A DNA stretch of 10,150 nt, from positions 1 through 10,150 of the forward strand of contig JACQNT010000086.1 in NCBI GenBank assembly GCA_016202915.1, in the 5' to 3' direction. This document shows positions 1-5,996 of this stretch, one piece after another; positions within the stretch are counted from its first letter, which is position 1, and every line of letters starts with the position of its first letter. The notes below the pieces were generated by a model. That model worked only from the letters and a program-made list of their open reading frames with translations, searched no databases and was not told the origin of the DNA. The translations under genes and the position numbers were made by a program. The DNA is from Acidobacteriota bacterium. GTDB taxonomy: Bacteria > Acidobacteriota > Polarisedimenticolia > Gp22-AA2.

Positions 1-554
1 ATGTAGGAGCGGTGGGAGTAGAGCTTGTAGGCACAAGCCTGGCCAAAGGCGACTATAAGGTTGGCCCTGTCGGCTTTGATCTCGGCGGACACAATCTCGG
101 TCGGAGGTTTGACGATATCGCTCTTCTTGGGTTCTCGGATGCCGACCACATCTGGTGTACCCCACTTGTCCTTGAAGCGGTTGCCGCCAAGCTGAACGGC
201 CTTCGTACATTCCTCAAGTTCGTTGGTGATCCAGTCCGCAAAGGGTTCGTAGAAGTCCTCCTCCGCTGGGGCACCGGGCGAGGGCCTCGGTGCCTCCTCG
301 AGGGCCGAAGCTTCCTGCTGGGCCTCTGCGTCACGGAACTTGATGGCCTTGAACACCCCCCGCGCCGGTTTGTAGACGGTATCGGGAAACACCGCGTCAA
401 GGTTCCACATGTTTGAGATGACGGTGTTGAGAGGAATATCTGGGAAGGATTCTTGAATCATCCGGGCGAGTTCCGAGAACCTAATCCCTGTCGGACGGGT
501 AGCGACCAGCTCTAGCGCCTTCCGTCGGATCGTTTCTCGGCGTGTAGTGGTCAT
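1..554 (-). CDS. Winged-helix / PD-(D/E)XK nuclease-like protein, 3' end cut by window edge
   Basis: The minus-strand frame is open from ATG at 554 to the window edge, giving 184 codons with no stop. AGGAGG at 565-570 lies 10 bases upstream of the ATG, which fixes the start. Residues about 8-70 look like a winged helix of the HARE-HTH kind. A Pro/Ala/Glu-rich linker covers about 75-100. From about 101 the pattern fits a PD-(D/E)XK nuclease fold: a helix with E103, then WGTPDVVG (P134-D135), then SAEIK (E158, K160), then a Gln helix QACAY (Q172, Y176). The arrangement resembles hypothetical wHTH-nuclease proteins such as those I associate with COG2958; that group name is from memory. The gene follows an attC site directly, so it is probably a cassette gene. 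Possible roles are DNA repair, restriction or phage defence, all inferred. The fold is fairly sure; the substrate is unknown. Confidence 0.8.
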   Translation of the reverse strand, partial: MTTTRRETIRRKALELVATRPTGIRFSELARMIQESFPDIPLNTVISNMWNLDAVFPDTVYKPARGVFKAIKFRDAEAQQEASALEEAPRPSPGAPAEEDFYEPFADWITNELEECTKAVQLGGNRFKDKWGTPDVVGIREPKKSDIVKPPTEIVSAEIKADRANLIVAFGQACAYKLYSHRSY

Positions 555-602
555 CTACGTGGTGCCTCCTCATCCCCTTCCGATGTACCCCGTTTCAAGA
601 CC

Positions 603-704
603 GCATAACGCCCGCGTTCAGCGGCGCGCCGCCTGGCGCGACGCTTGCGCCTTTCAGCAAGCGGCGTGACAGGCGAGTGCGTCCGCTGCAACGCGTAGTT
701 AGGC
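603..704 (-). other. Integron attC recombination site (59-base element)
   Basis: Read on the minus strand, the site starts with R'' GCCTAAC (704-698) and L'' CGCGTTGCAGCGG (695-683). It ends with L' CCGCTGAACGCG (624-613) and R' GTTATGC (609-603). L'' and L' pair over 12 bases, leaving one unpaired base (position 689) in L''. That is the asymmetric extrahelical base that gives attC sites their orientation. Between the arms is a second hairpin (CGCTTGC 642-648 with GCAAGCG 657-663), corresponding to the variable terminal structure. The site begins 9 bases after the stop of the 1220-714 gene, as expected for a cassette's own attC. The tyrosine recombinase IntI would cut R' between G609 and T608. 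Confidence 0.87.
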
Positions 705-713
705 AGAACGCTG

Positions 714-1220
714 TCACCGACGGACCTTACACTTGAGCTCGAGGTCCGGCGCTTCCCATTGCGTGCCCACCTCGACGGTCAGGTCATCACACCCCTCGGA
801 TCGGATCAGGACAACGATCTCGAGCTCGCAATCTCTTGGAACCTCAAGAATGGGAAACGCGTGAGCGCGCTGTGTGAATAGTACCGTCTTGAACCGGCCC
901 TCGCTGTCGAATGTCACCTCCATCTCCTTGTCGTCCTGGGCGCAAAACTTACCATCGACGGTCCGGCCACCGCGGAGAAACGAAGCCCGAGAGATGGGGA
1001 GAGGTCGCCCGCCCTGGTCAACCATGAAGAGCCTGCCGCTGAAGAGGACTCCCAAGGCGTCATGCCAAGCGCTGTGAGGAATATCCTTCCCGACCTCGGC
1101 TCTGTAGCCAGGGGCGACGCAGAAGACTGCCTTGCACTGCGGAATGCGCGCAGTCGATTGCGACGAGGATCCACCAGCCATCATGAGGAGGGGCATGAGC
1201 CAGGTCAGACTTGGGATCAT
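714..1220 (-). CDS. Exported Cys-rich hypothetical protein in an integron cassette
   Basis: I do not recognise the family. The product is 168 aa from ATG at 1220. A TTG start at 1247 would add 9 residues, but it lies outside the inferred cassette boundary near 1240. AAGGA (1223-1227) precedes the ATG by only 2 bases, so translation may be weak. The N-terminus MIPSLTWLMPLLMMAGG resembles a short signal peptide, followed by a Ser/Thr-rich stretch. The mature part has six cysteines (QCK, FCV, KFCA, RDCE, EGCD, LKCK), compatible with three disulfides in the periplasm or outside the cell. The middle (GVLFSGRLFMVDQGGRPLP...DGKF...FDSEGRF) reads like a small beta-sandwich reminiscent of carboxypeptidase-regulatory repeats, which is a weak inference. 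The gene ends just before an attC site. Confidence 0.72.
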   Translation of the reverse strand: MIPSLTWLMPLLMMAGGSSSQSTARIPQCKAVFCVAPGYRAEVGKDIPHSAWHDALGVLFSGRLFMVDQGGRPLPISRASFLRGGRTVDGKFCAQDDKEMEVTFDSEGRFKTVLFTQRAHAFPILEVPRDCELEIVVLIRSEGCDDLTVEVGTQWEAPDLELKCKVRR

Positions 1221-1245
1221 GGTCCTTCGTTTCTGCCTAAGTTGC

Positions 1246-1276
1246 AATTATGCTGATCTGCACAATCCGCATAATT
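1246..1276 (-). promoter_or_regulatory. 31-bp dyad (possible operator/promoter) upstream of the first cassette
   Basis: AATTATGC at 1246-1253 and GCATAATT at 1269-1276 are perfect 8-base inverted arms. The symmetry extends inward through GAT and ATC, each after one mismatch. The stretch is AT-rich inside a GC-rich region and lies 26 bases upstream of the ATG at 1220. On the minus strand, TTATGC and CATAAT are 16 bases apart, so the arms could serve as a weak -35 and a good -10 of a promoter reading into the cassettes. It could equally be a repressor operator. There is no direct evidence for either role. Confidence 0.4.
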
Positions 1277-1646
1277 CTCTAAACATGGCGAGCCCGCGGT
1301 CTATTTCAATAAACGCTGCAAGAGGCCCCGCTCGCGGCCTAGCGCGATAAAGGTAGCGGGGCCGTCGAGAATCTGACGACCGAAGAGGCGCAGGATCGAG
1401 TTCAGATGAGCTCCGCCCCTCATCGCTTCTCCGCGCCTGCCTCGTCCAGGTGGCTCCGCACACCGCGAGGCTGCCTGGAGGGCCGGGGTCTCGGGTGCCG
1501 CCTTCGGTGGGGGGAGCCTCCTGAGATGGGATGCGCCGAAATGGGGTGCCCTGACGATCCATGCGTATGCCCCGCCGGGGTGTGGCTTGTCTGCCGGTGG
1601 GTGGACTATACGCCGCGCCCCGCCGCTCCGCAACGTCGGCCGCCGG
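1277..1646. other. Intergenic stretch without a convincing gene
   Basis: Open frames of about 90-110 codons exist on both strands, but they overlap each other, lack good ribosome binding sites and have Pro/Arg-rich compositions typical of chance frames in GC-rich DNA. No integron integrase gene is present, although one would be expected about here, divergent from the cassettes, if this were a complete integron. The stretch holds the hairpin at 1324-1363. It probably marks the junction between the cassette array and the ordinary chromosome. Confidence 0.5.
1324..1363. repeat. GC-rich inverted repeat / hairpin
   Basis: GGCCCCGCT (1324-1332) pairs perfectly with AGCGGGGCC (1355-1363) across a 22-base spacer that can itself form a short CGC/GCG stem. 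No T tract follows on either strand, so it is not a standard intrinsic terminator. It also lacks the AAC and GTT core bases of an attC site. Its function is unknown. Confidence 0.5.
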
Positions 1647-2177
1647 TCATTCGCCCGCAGGCAGGCCGCGCGTGATGGCGTACATCAGGCTGTCGATGGT
1701 CCGGCCGTCCTTGGTGACGCTTCGGCGCAGGCGGCCCTCGCGGGCGTAGCCGGCCTTCTCGAGGACGCGCATGGAGGCCGGGTTCCATGCGAACACCTGC
1801 GCGTCGATGCGACACAGGTCGAAGGCGCGGAAGGCGTGGTCGGTCACGGCGCGCACCGCTTCCGTGGCGATGCCGCGGCCCCAGTGGTCCTCCCCGAGCC
1901 AGAAGCCGATCTCGGCCGACCTCCTGTGGACGTCCTCGCGCAGGCGCAGGCCGATACCTCCCGCGGCGGATCCGCCCACGACGATGGCAAAGTGCGTCCG
2001 CGGCGTCGCAGACCGGGCGAAGAGGATCCAGGCGCGGGCGTCGGCGAGCGTGTAGGGGTGGGGGAAGGCGTCGCGGAGGTTCAGCCAGACCTTGCGGTTG
2101 TTGGCGTGCGGGACGATGGAGGCGGTGTCCCGCGTCCGCCAGTCACGCACGACGCAGCGGCCGAGTCGCAGCTCCAC
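1647..2177 (-). CDS. GNAT family N-acetyltransferase (RimJ/RimL-like)
   Basis: The 176-aa product has the length and layout of RimJ/RimL-type acetyltransferases, which transfer acetyl from acetyl-CoA to an amino group of a protein N-terminus or a small molecule. The acetyl-CoA pyrophosphate loop is HWGRGIATEA at residues 98-107, preceded by the strand AEIGFWLG. The typical late motif NPASMRVLEKAGY is at 132-144. The N-terminal part (LGRCVVRDWRTRDTASI) matches the usual first strand and helix. The start is GTG at 2177; no in-frame ATG and no clear Shine-Dalgarno lie upstream. It begins 16 bases after the ispG stop, so it is probably co-transcribed and perhaps translationally coupled. The substrate cannot be told from sequence, and a link to isoprenoid synthesis is not implied. 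Confidence 0.9.
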   Translation of the reverse strand: MELRLGRCVVRDWRTRDTASIVPHANNRKVWLNLRDAFPHPYTLADARAWILFARSATPRTHFAIVVGGSAAGGIGLRLREDVHRRSAEIGFWLGEDHWGRGIATEAVRAVTDHAFRAFDLCRIDAQVFAWNPASMRVLEKAGYAREGRLRRSVTKDGRTIDSLMYAITRGLPAGE

Positions 2178-2193
2178 GAGGGGGATGGAGGCG

Positions 2194-3357
2194 TCAGGCC
2201 GCCCCCCGGGCCGGCCCGCGGGAGGCGATCAGGTGGTCGAGCTCGGCCTTGAGGCGGGGGAGGACCTCGTCGTACCCGAAGGTCCCGACCAGCTCCGAGT
2301 GCCGCTTGAGGTTGACGTGGTTCGGGGCGCACCACAGGCCGAGGTCGGCGTCGTCGGTCTCGCCGGGGCCGTTCACCCGGCAGCCCATCACGGCGATGGT
2401 GACCGCGTGGTCGCGCGCGTAGGTCGTGAGGTCGCGGACCTTCTCGGCGAGGTCCACGAACGCCTCGTTCTCCACCCGCGAGCAGGAGGGGCAGGAGATG
2501 ATGTTGAGCCTCTTCCCGAAGTTCTCCGGGACCGACCGGAAGCGGCCACGGGCGATGTCGTCGAGGATTTGCCGGCCGGCCGCGATCTCCTCCCCTTTGC
2601 GGTCGTTGGGCACGGTGAGGGAGACGCGGATCGTGTCGCCGATGCCGCGCGACAGTAGTTGTTCGAAGGCGACGCGCGTCTTGATCACCCCGTCGGGGGG
2701 CAGCCCGGCCTCCGTCACCCCCAGGTGGAGCGGCACGTCGGGGCGGTCGGCGGCGAAGCGGCGGTTGGCCTCGATCACCTTCGCCGGATCGGAATCCTTG
2801 AGCGAGACGCAGTAGCGCGTGAAGCCCATCCCGTCGAGGAGCGCGCAGTGTTCCAGGGCCGAGGCGACCATCCCCGCCACCGCGTCGTTCCCGAACCGCT
2901 CCGCCTGGGCCGGGTCGATCGATCCGCAGTTGACGCCCACACGGAGGGCGCAGTCGTTCTTCCCGGCCACCTCGGCCAGGAAGGCGACCTTGTCCCGGAC
3001 CGGCCTCGCCTTCTCGTGATGGTGCAGGTGGCCGGGGTTGTAGCGGATCTTGTCCACGTGCGGGGCGACCTGGGCGGCCAAGCGGTAGTTCTCCTGCAGG
3101 TCGACCGACAGGTTGGCGGCAGTCCGGGCGCGGATCTCCGGCAGAGCCGCGGCGTCCCGCGCGCTGTCCACGGCGAGGCGGACGACGTCGGCCCCGGCGC
3201 GCTCGAGGTCGAGGATCTGGCGGACGGTCGCCTCGACGTCGGCGGTCCGTGTGGCGCACATGCTCTGCACGGCGACCGGGTGGCCGGCGCCGATCGTGAT
3301 GCGCCCGATGCGCACCGCGCGCGTGGAGTTGCGGGGCAGGACGGAGGCTTCCGGCAT
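2194..3357 (-). CDS. ispG: 4-hydroxy-3-methylbut-2-en-1-yl diphosphate synthase (IspG/GcpE)
   Basis: IspG catalyses the penultimate step of the MEP isoprenoid pathway, converting MEcPP to HMBPP with a [4Fe-4S] cluster and external electron donors in the cytosol. The product is 387 aa, the usual size of the short bacterial form without the plant-type insert. The N-terminal TIM-barrel region carries hallmark stretches such as DVVRLAV, YNPGH and RVGVNCGSID. The C-terminal cluster domain has CPSC (C289, C292), MGC (C326) and NGPGE, whose E333 matches the conserved cluster-ligating glutamate. All key residues are intact. The ATG at 3357 has no Shine-Dalgarno, but a promoter-like pair sits directly upstream (3366-3395). 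The GNAT gene follows 16 bases downstream. Confidence 0.97.
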   Translation of the reverse strand: MPEASVLPRNSTRAVRIGRITIGAGHPVAVQSMCATRTADVEATVRQILDLERAGADVVRLAVDSARDAAALPEIRARTAANLSVDLQENYRLAAQVAPHVDKIRYNPGHLHHHEKARPVRDKVAFLAEVAGKNDCALRVGVNCGSIDPAQAERFGNDAVAGMVASALEHCALLDGMGFTRYCVSLKDSDPAKVIEANRRFAADRPDVPLHLGVTEAGLPPDGVIKTRVAFEQLLSRGIGDTIRVSLTVPNDRKGEEIAAGRQILDDIARGRFRSVPENFGKRLNIISCPSCSRVENEAFVDLAEKVRDLTTYARDHAVTIAVMGCRVNGPGETDDADLGLWCAPNHVNLKRHSELVGTFGYDEVLPRLKAELDHLIASRGPARGAA

Positions 3358-3365
3358 GGGCGACG

Positions 3366-3395
3366 ATCATAGCAAGGGGGAGCGCGCCGGCACAA
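3366..3395 (-). promoter_or_regulatory. Sigma70-like promoter of ispG, probably giving a leaderless mRNA
   Basis: On the minus strand TTGTGC (3395-3390) and TATGAT (3371-3366) are 18 bases apart. The -10 box matches the consensus at 5 of 6 positions. Only 8 bases separate the -10 box from the ispG ATG at 3357, so transcription would start at or next to the A of ATG. This agrees with the missing ribosome binding site. Confidence 0.45.
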
Positions 3396-3416
3396 GGAAG
3401 CGCAGGGTCCGCGAAT

Positions 3417-3469
3417 GCGAGGGGGTGAGCGGAAGCGCGGGGGTGAGGGGAGCGAGGGCGTAGGCGACG
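3417..3469. repeat. Three imperfect 17-18-base G-rich direct repeats between divergent genes
   Basis: The copies are GCGAGGGGGTGAGCGGAA (3417-3434), GCGCGGGGGTGAGGGGA (3435-3451) and a more diverged GCGAGGGCGTAGGCGACG (3452-3469). They lie in the region between ispG and the divergent alcohol dehydrogenase gene. They may be simple low-complexity drift or binding sites for a regulator; I cannot decide. Confidence 0.45.
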
Positions 3470-3489
3470 GGGTGCGGAAGGGGAGTAAC

Positions 3490-4533
3490 ATGCCGCCCGG
3501 TGCGGTACCGCTCATGAAGACGATGCTTCTTTCGAACGCCGGGCGCGCCGAGGGGGCGCCGCTGCGGATGACCGAACGTCCCGTGCCCCATCCGGGAGAC
3601 GGCCAGGTGCTCATCCGCACCCGGGCCTGCGGGGTCTGCCACACGGACCTGCACATCGTCGAAGGGGAGATCCCCCTTCCTCGCCTGCCTCTCGTCCCCG
3701 GCCACCAGGTCGTCGGGGTCGTGGAGCAGGTGGGCGCCGGGACGAGGCCGGGCGGCGCCGGGGTGACACGGTTCAGCGCGGGGGACCGCGTCGGTGTCGC
3801 CTGGCTGCACTCCGCGTGCGGGGCGTGCGCTTTCTGCGCGCGCGGGGAGGAGAACCTGTGCGACGGGGCGCGCTTCACCGGCTACCACGTGGACGGCGGG
3901 TACGCGGAGTATCTCGTGGCGCCGCAGGAGTTCGCCTACGCCGTCCCCTCCGCGTACTCCGACGCGGAGGCGGCGCCTCTTCTCTGCGCCGGGATCATCG
4001 GCTACCGCGCCCTGCGTCTCTGCGGGGCGGCGCCGGGGGAGAAGGTGGCCCTGTTCGGCTTCGGGGCCTCGGCGCATATCACCCTGCAGATCGCCCGCCA
4101 CCGAGGCTGCGAGGTGTACGTCTTCACGCGCTCCGAGGGCCATCGCCGGCTGGCGCGATCCCTCGGGGCCGCCTGGGCGGGGCAGGCGGGGGAGGCCGCC
4201 CCGTTCCCCGCCGACCGCGCCGTCCTCTTCGCCCCGTCCGGGCGCCTGATCCCCGAGGCGCTCCGGGCCCTGCGGAAAGGGGGAACACTGGCGATCGCCG
4301 TCATCCACCTCGACGCGATCCCGCAGATGGACTACGGGCTTCTCTTCGAGGAACGGACCATCCGCACGGTCACGGCCAGCACGCGCCGGGACGGCGAGGA
4401 TCTTCTCGAGGCCGCGGCGCAGGCGAGGGTGCGGGTGGAGACCGAGGCGTTCCCCTTGGCCGAGGCCAACCGGGCCTTGCAGGCGCTGAAGGAGGGGCAG
4501 ATCCGGGGCGCCGGGGTGCTCGTTCTCCCTTGA
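3490..4533 (+). CDS. Zinc-dependent medium-chain alcohol dehydrogenase
   Basis: This 347-aa cytosolic enzyme of the medium-chain dehydrogenase/reductase superfamily probably interconverts an alcohol and an aldehyde with NAD(P)H. The catalytic zinc ligands are visible: GVCHTD (C50), PGH (H72) and LLCAG (C166). The structural zinc site has C110, C113, C116 and C124 in CGACAFCARGEENLC. The Rossmann loop is FGFGASAH (189-196). The strand after it ends VFTRSEGHRR, where Arg residues instead of an acidic residue hint at NADPH preference (inference). The start at 3490 is chosen because AAGGGGAG lies 5 bases upstream; the next ATG (3514) has none. It resembles the AdhA/YjgB-like group of bacterial alcohol dehydrogenases; the substrate is unknown. 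It is divergent from ispG and convergent with the glycosyltransferase gene. Confidence 0.92.
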   Translation: MPPGAVPLMKTMLLSNAGRAEGAPLRMTERPVPHPGDGQVLIRTRACGVCHTDLHIVEGEIPLPRLPLVPGHQVVGVVEQVGAGTRPGGAGVTRFSAGDRVGVAWLHSACGACAFCARGEENLCDGARFTGYHVDGGYAEYLVAPQEFAYAVPSAYSDAEAAPLLCAGIIGYRALRLCGAAPGEKVALFGFGASAHITLQIARHRGCEVYVFTRSEGHRRLARSLGAAWAGQAGEAAPFPADRAVLFAPSGRLIPEALRALRKGGTLAIAVIHLDAIPQMDYGLLFEERTIRTVTASTRRDGEDLLEAAAQARVRVETEAFPLAEANRALQALKEGQIRGAGVLVLP

Positions 4534-4572
4534 TGCCGCCGGTCGTGAGGTCGCCGCGGGAAGGGCCCCTCT

Positions 4573-4584
4573 GCCCGGACGGGC
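4573..4584. terminator. Short hairpin between convergent stop codons
   Basis: GCCCG and CGGGC flank a 2-base loop (4573-4584), just between the alcohol dehydrogenase and glycosyltransferase stops. It has no T tract, so a terminator role is weakly supported. Confidence 0.2.
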
Positions 4585-5960
4585 TAGCGCCGCATCCGGC
4601 GGCCGGCTCCTGCGGGGACCAGCCCGCGCCGCAGGGCGGGGAGCGGGTAGAAGGTGCCGCGCCACCGTACGCCTCCGCGCGCCAGGACCCGGACGGCCGA
4701 GTTCCAGGCTGCTCCCAGGAGGAGGATCTCGGCGGCCGGGTAGAGCAGCGATAGCCAGACCGGGTTCCCGCCGTACCGGCGCGTCTGCGCGACGCTGCTC
4801 CACGCGACCACGGAGGCCTGCTGCGCGAACGGGATGCAGGCGGCGGCCAGGAGCCACGGGTGATCCGGCCAGGCGGACAGCGCGCCGAGGGCGCCGGCGA
4901 TCACCGGGCCGAGACACAGCGCCAGGGCGAGGAAGGTGGCTCCGGCGAGGTTGGTCACCGAGTAGTCCAGGCCGGCGAACAGGTTCTTCTCCAGGCCGCG
5001 CACGACGCGCAACGCGCCCCTGTGCCAGGGACAACGCACCATCCTGACGCCGTCGTACACCCTCTGACGCGCGCCACTCTCCTTCAGCAGCCTCCCCAGC
5101 TTGAGGTCGTCCACCGGGTCCATCTTTATGAGTGTGTGCCCGCCGATCCGGTCGTAGGCGGACCGGCGCACCAGGTTGAACGCTCCGATGCCGATCCCGC
5201 CGCGCGGCAGGTCCCGGTCGATCTCCCAGGCCCTGCTGGAGAGGAGGAAGACCCTCGCGAAGGCCAGCATCAGCGCGACCTGGAGCCGCGGCATCGGCCG
5301 CGCGTCCGGGATGACAGCGACGTGATCCAGCCGCAGCCGCTCGGCGTGCGCCACGACGCGGGCCAGCAGATCGTTCCGCTCGATCTCGGCGTCGCCGTCG
5401 GTGAACAGGATCCATTCGCCGCGCGCCCGGCCCGCCCCCAGGTGGCAGGCGTGACATTTGCCCAGCCAGCCGTCCGGCAGATCGCGGTTGTGGATCACGG
5501 TGAGGCGGGATCCCCCGGTCCCGGCCGGATCGGCCGCGATCCGATCCAGGATGGCCCCCGTCGCGTCGGTCGAGCGGTCATCCACCACGATCAGTTCGAG
5601 TGCCGCGCCTCGCTGAGCGAGGATCCCCCGCACCATCCGCTCGATGCCGCCGGCCTCGTCGCGGGCGGCGACGACGACGGAGAGAGCCGGCACGTCCCCG
5701 CCCGGCGCGCCCTGGCCCGGCTGGCTCGGGCCCGGAACCGGCTGCCCCGGCGGGCCGGCGGTGGCCTCCCGTGCGAGGACCTCCTCGAGCGGCCGGATCT
5801 GCCGCGTCACCCGGTGCTGCAATCTCCCGAGGATGGCCCAGGCCGCGTACAGGACGACACCGGTCCCGGCCAGGAGCGCCGGGATCACCGGCATCTTGAC
5901 ACCGGCGGAAGCCGCGAGTAGGATGAGCGCCGTTCCAACCACAGTCGCGATGACTTCCAC
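4584..5960 (-). CDS. Membrane-bound family 2 glycosyltransferase (HpnB/CrtQ-like)
   Basis: The 458-aa product has a membrane segment near residues 5-45 and hydrophobic segments at about 335-400 and 405-435, with a GT-A domain between. Recognisable family 2 elements are LSVVVAARDEA (93-103), VVDDRSTD (125-132), LPDGWLGKCHA (161-171) and the DxD motif TDGD (187-190). The later acidic motif is PVDDLKLG (282-289), followed by VRGLEKN. Such enzymes transfer a sugar from a nucleotide sugar at the inner face of the membrane, often to a lipid. The arrangement resembles glycosyltransferases near hopanoid (HpnB) or carotenoid (CrtQ) genes, but no such gene is in view, so the acceptor stays open. A Pro/Gly-rich linker (69-89) follows the first membrane segment. 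The start is GTG at 5960 with only a weak ribosome site; 36 bases separate it from the divergent DUF1326 gene. Confidence 0.88.
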   Translation of the reverse strand: MEVIATVVGTALILLAASAGVKMPVIPALLAGTGVVLYAAWAILGRLQHRVTRQIRPLEEVLAREATAGPPGQPVPGPSQPGQGAPGGDVPALSVVVAARDEAGGIERMVRGILAQRGAALELIVVDDRSTDATGAILDRIAADPAGTGGSRLTVIHNRDLPDGWLGKCHACHLGAGRARGEWILFTDGDAEIERNDLLARVVAHAERLRLDHVAVIPDARPMPRLQVALMLAFARVFLLSSRAWEIDRDLPRGGIGIGAFNLVRRSAYDRIGGHTLIKMDPVDDLKLGRLLKESGARQRVYDGVRMVRCPWHRGALRVVRGLEKNLFAGLDYSVTNLAGATFLALALCLGPVIAGALGALSAWPDHPWLLAAACIPFAQQASVVAWSSVAQTRRYGGNPVWLSLLYPAAEILLLGAAWNSAVRVLARGGVRWRGTFYPLPALRRGLVPAGAGRRMRR

Positions 5961-5996
5961 AGCCGGTCTTTCAACACTTCAATCCGGGAGGACCTC

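Noticed and set aside
12..416. Plus-strand open frame of 134 codons at the left end
   Set aside because: It is antisense to the minus-strand winged-helix/nuclease gene, which has a ribosome site and recognisable motifs; the plus frame shows none.
1324..1363. Hairpin considered as a second attC site
   Set aside because: It lacks the AAC and GTT core boxes and the asymmetric unpaired base, and the spacing of the arms does not match R/L box organisation.
1248..1675. Overlapping open frames of about 90-110 codons on both strands
   Set aside because: They have no ribosome sites, are Pro/Arg/Gly-rich and have mutually overlapping frames; nothing family-like except the short tail noted as a low-interest finding.
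2081..3370. Minus-strand open frame of 429 codons over ispG
   Set aside because: It lies in a shifted frame inside ispG, with a low-complexity Arg/Pro-rich product and no motifs.
3417..3469. Short direct repeats considered as a CRISPR-like array
   Set aside because: The units abut without spacers, diverge quickly and are simple G-rich sequence; no cas genes are nearby.
3367..5457. Very long minus-strand open frame of 696 codons
   Set aside because: It is out of frame with the glycosyltransferase gene and antisense to the alcohol dehydrogenase gene, both of which have clear family motifs. Its product is Arg/Pro/Gly-rich, as expected for a chance frame in GC-rich DNA.
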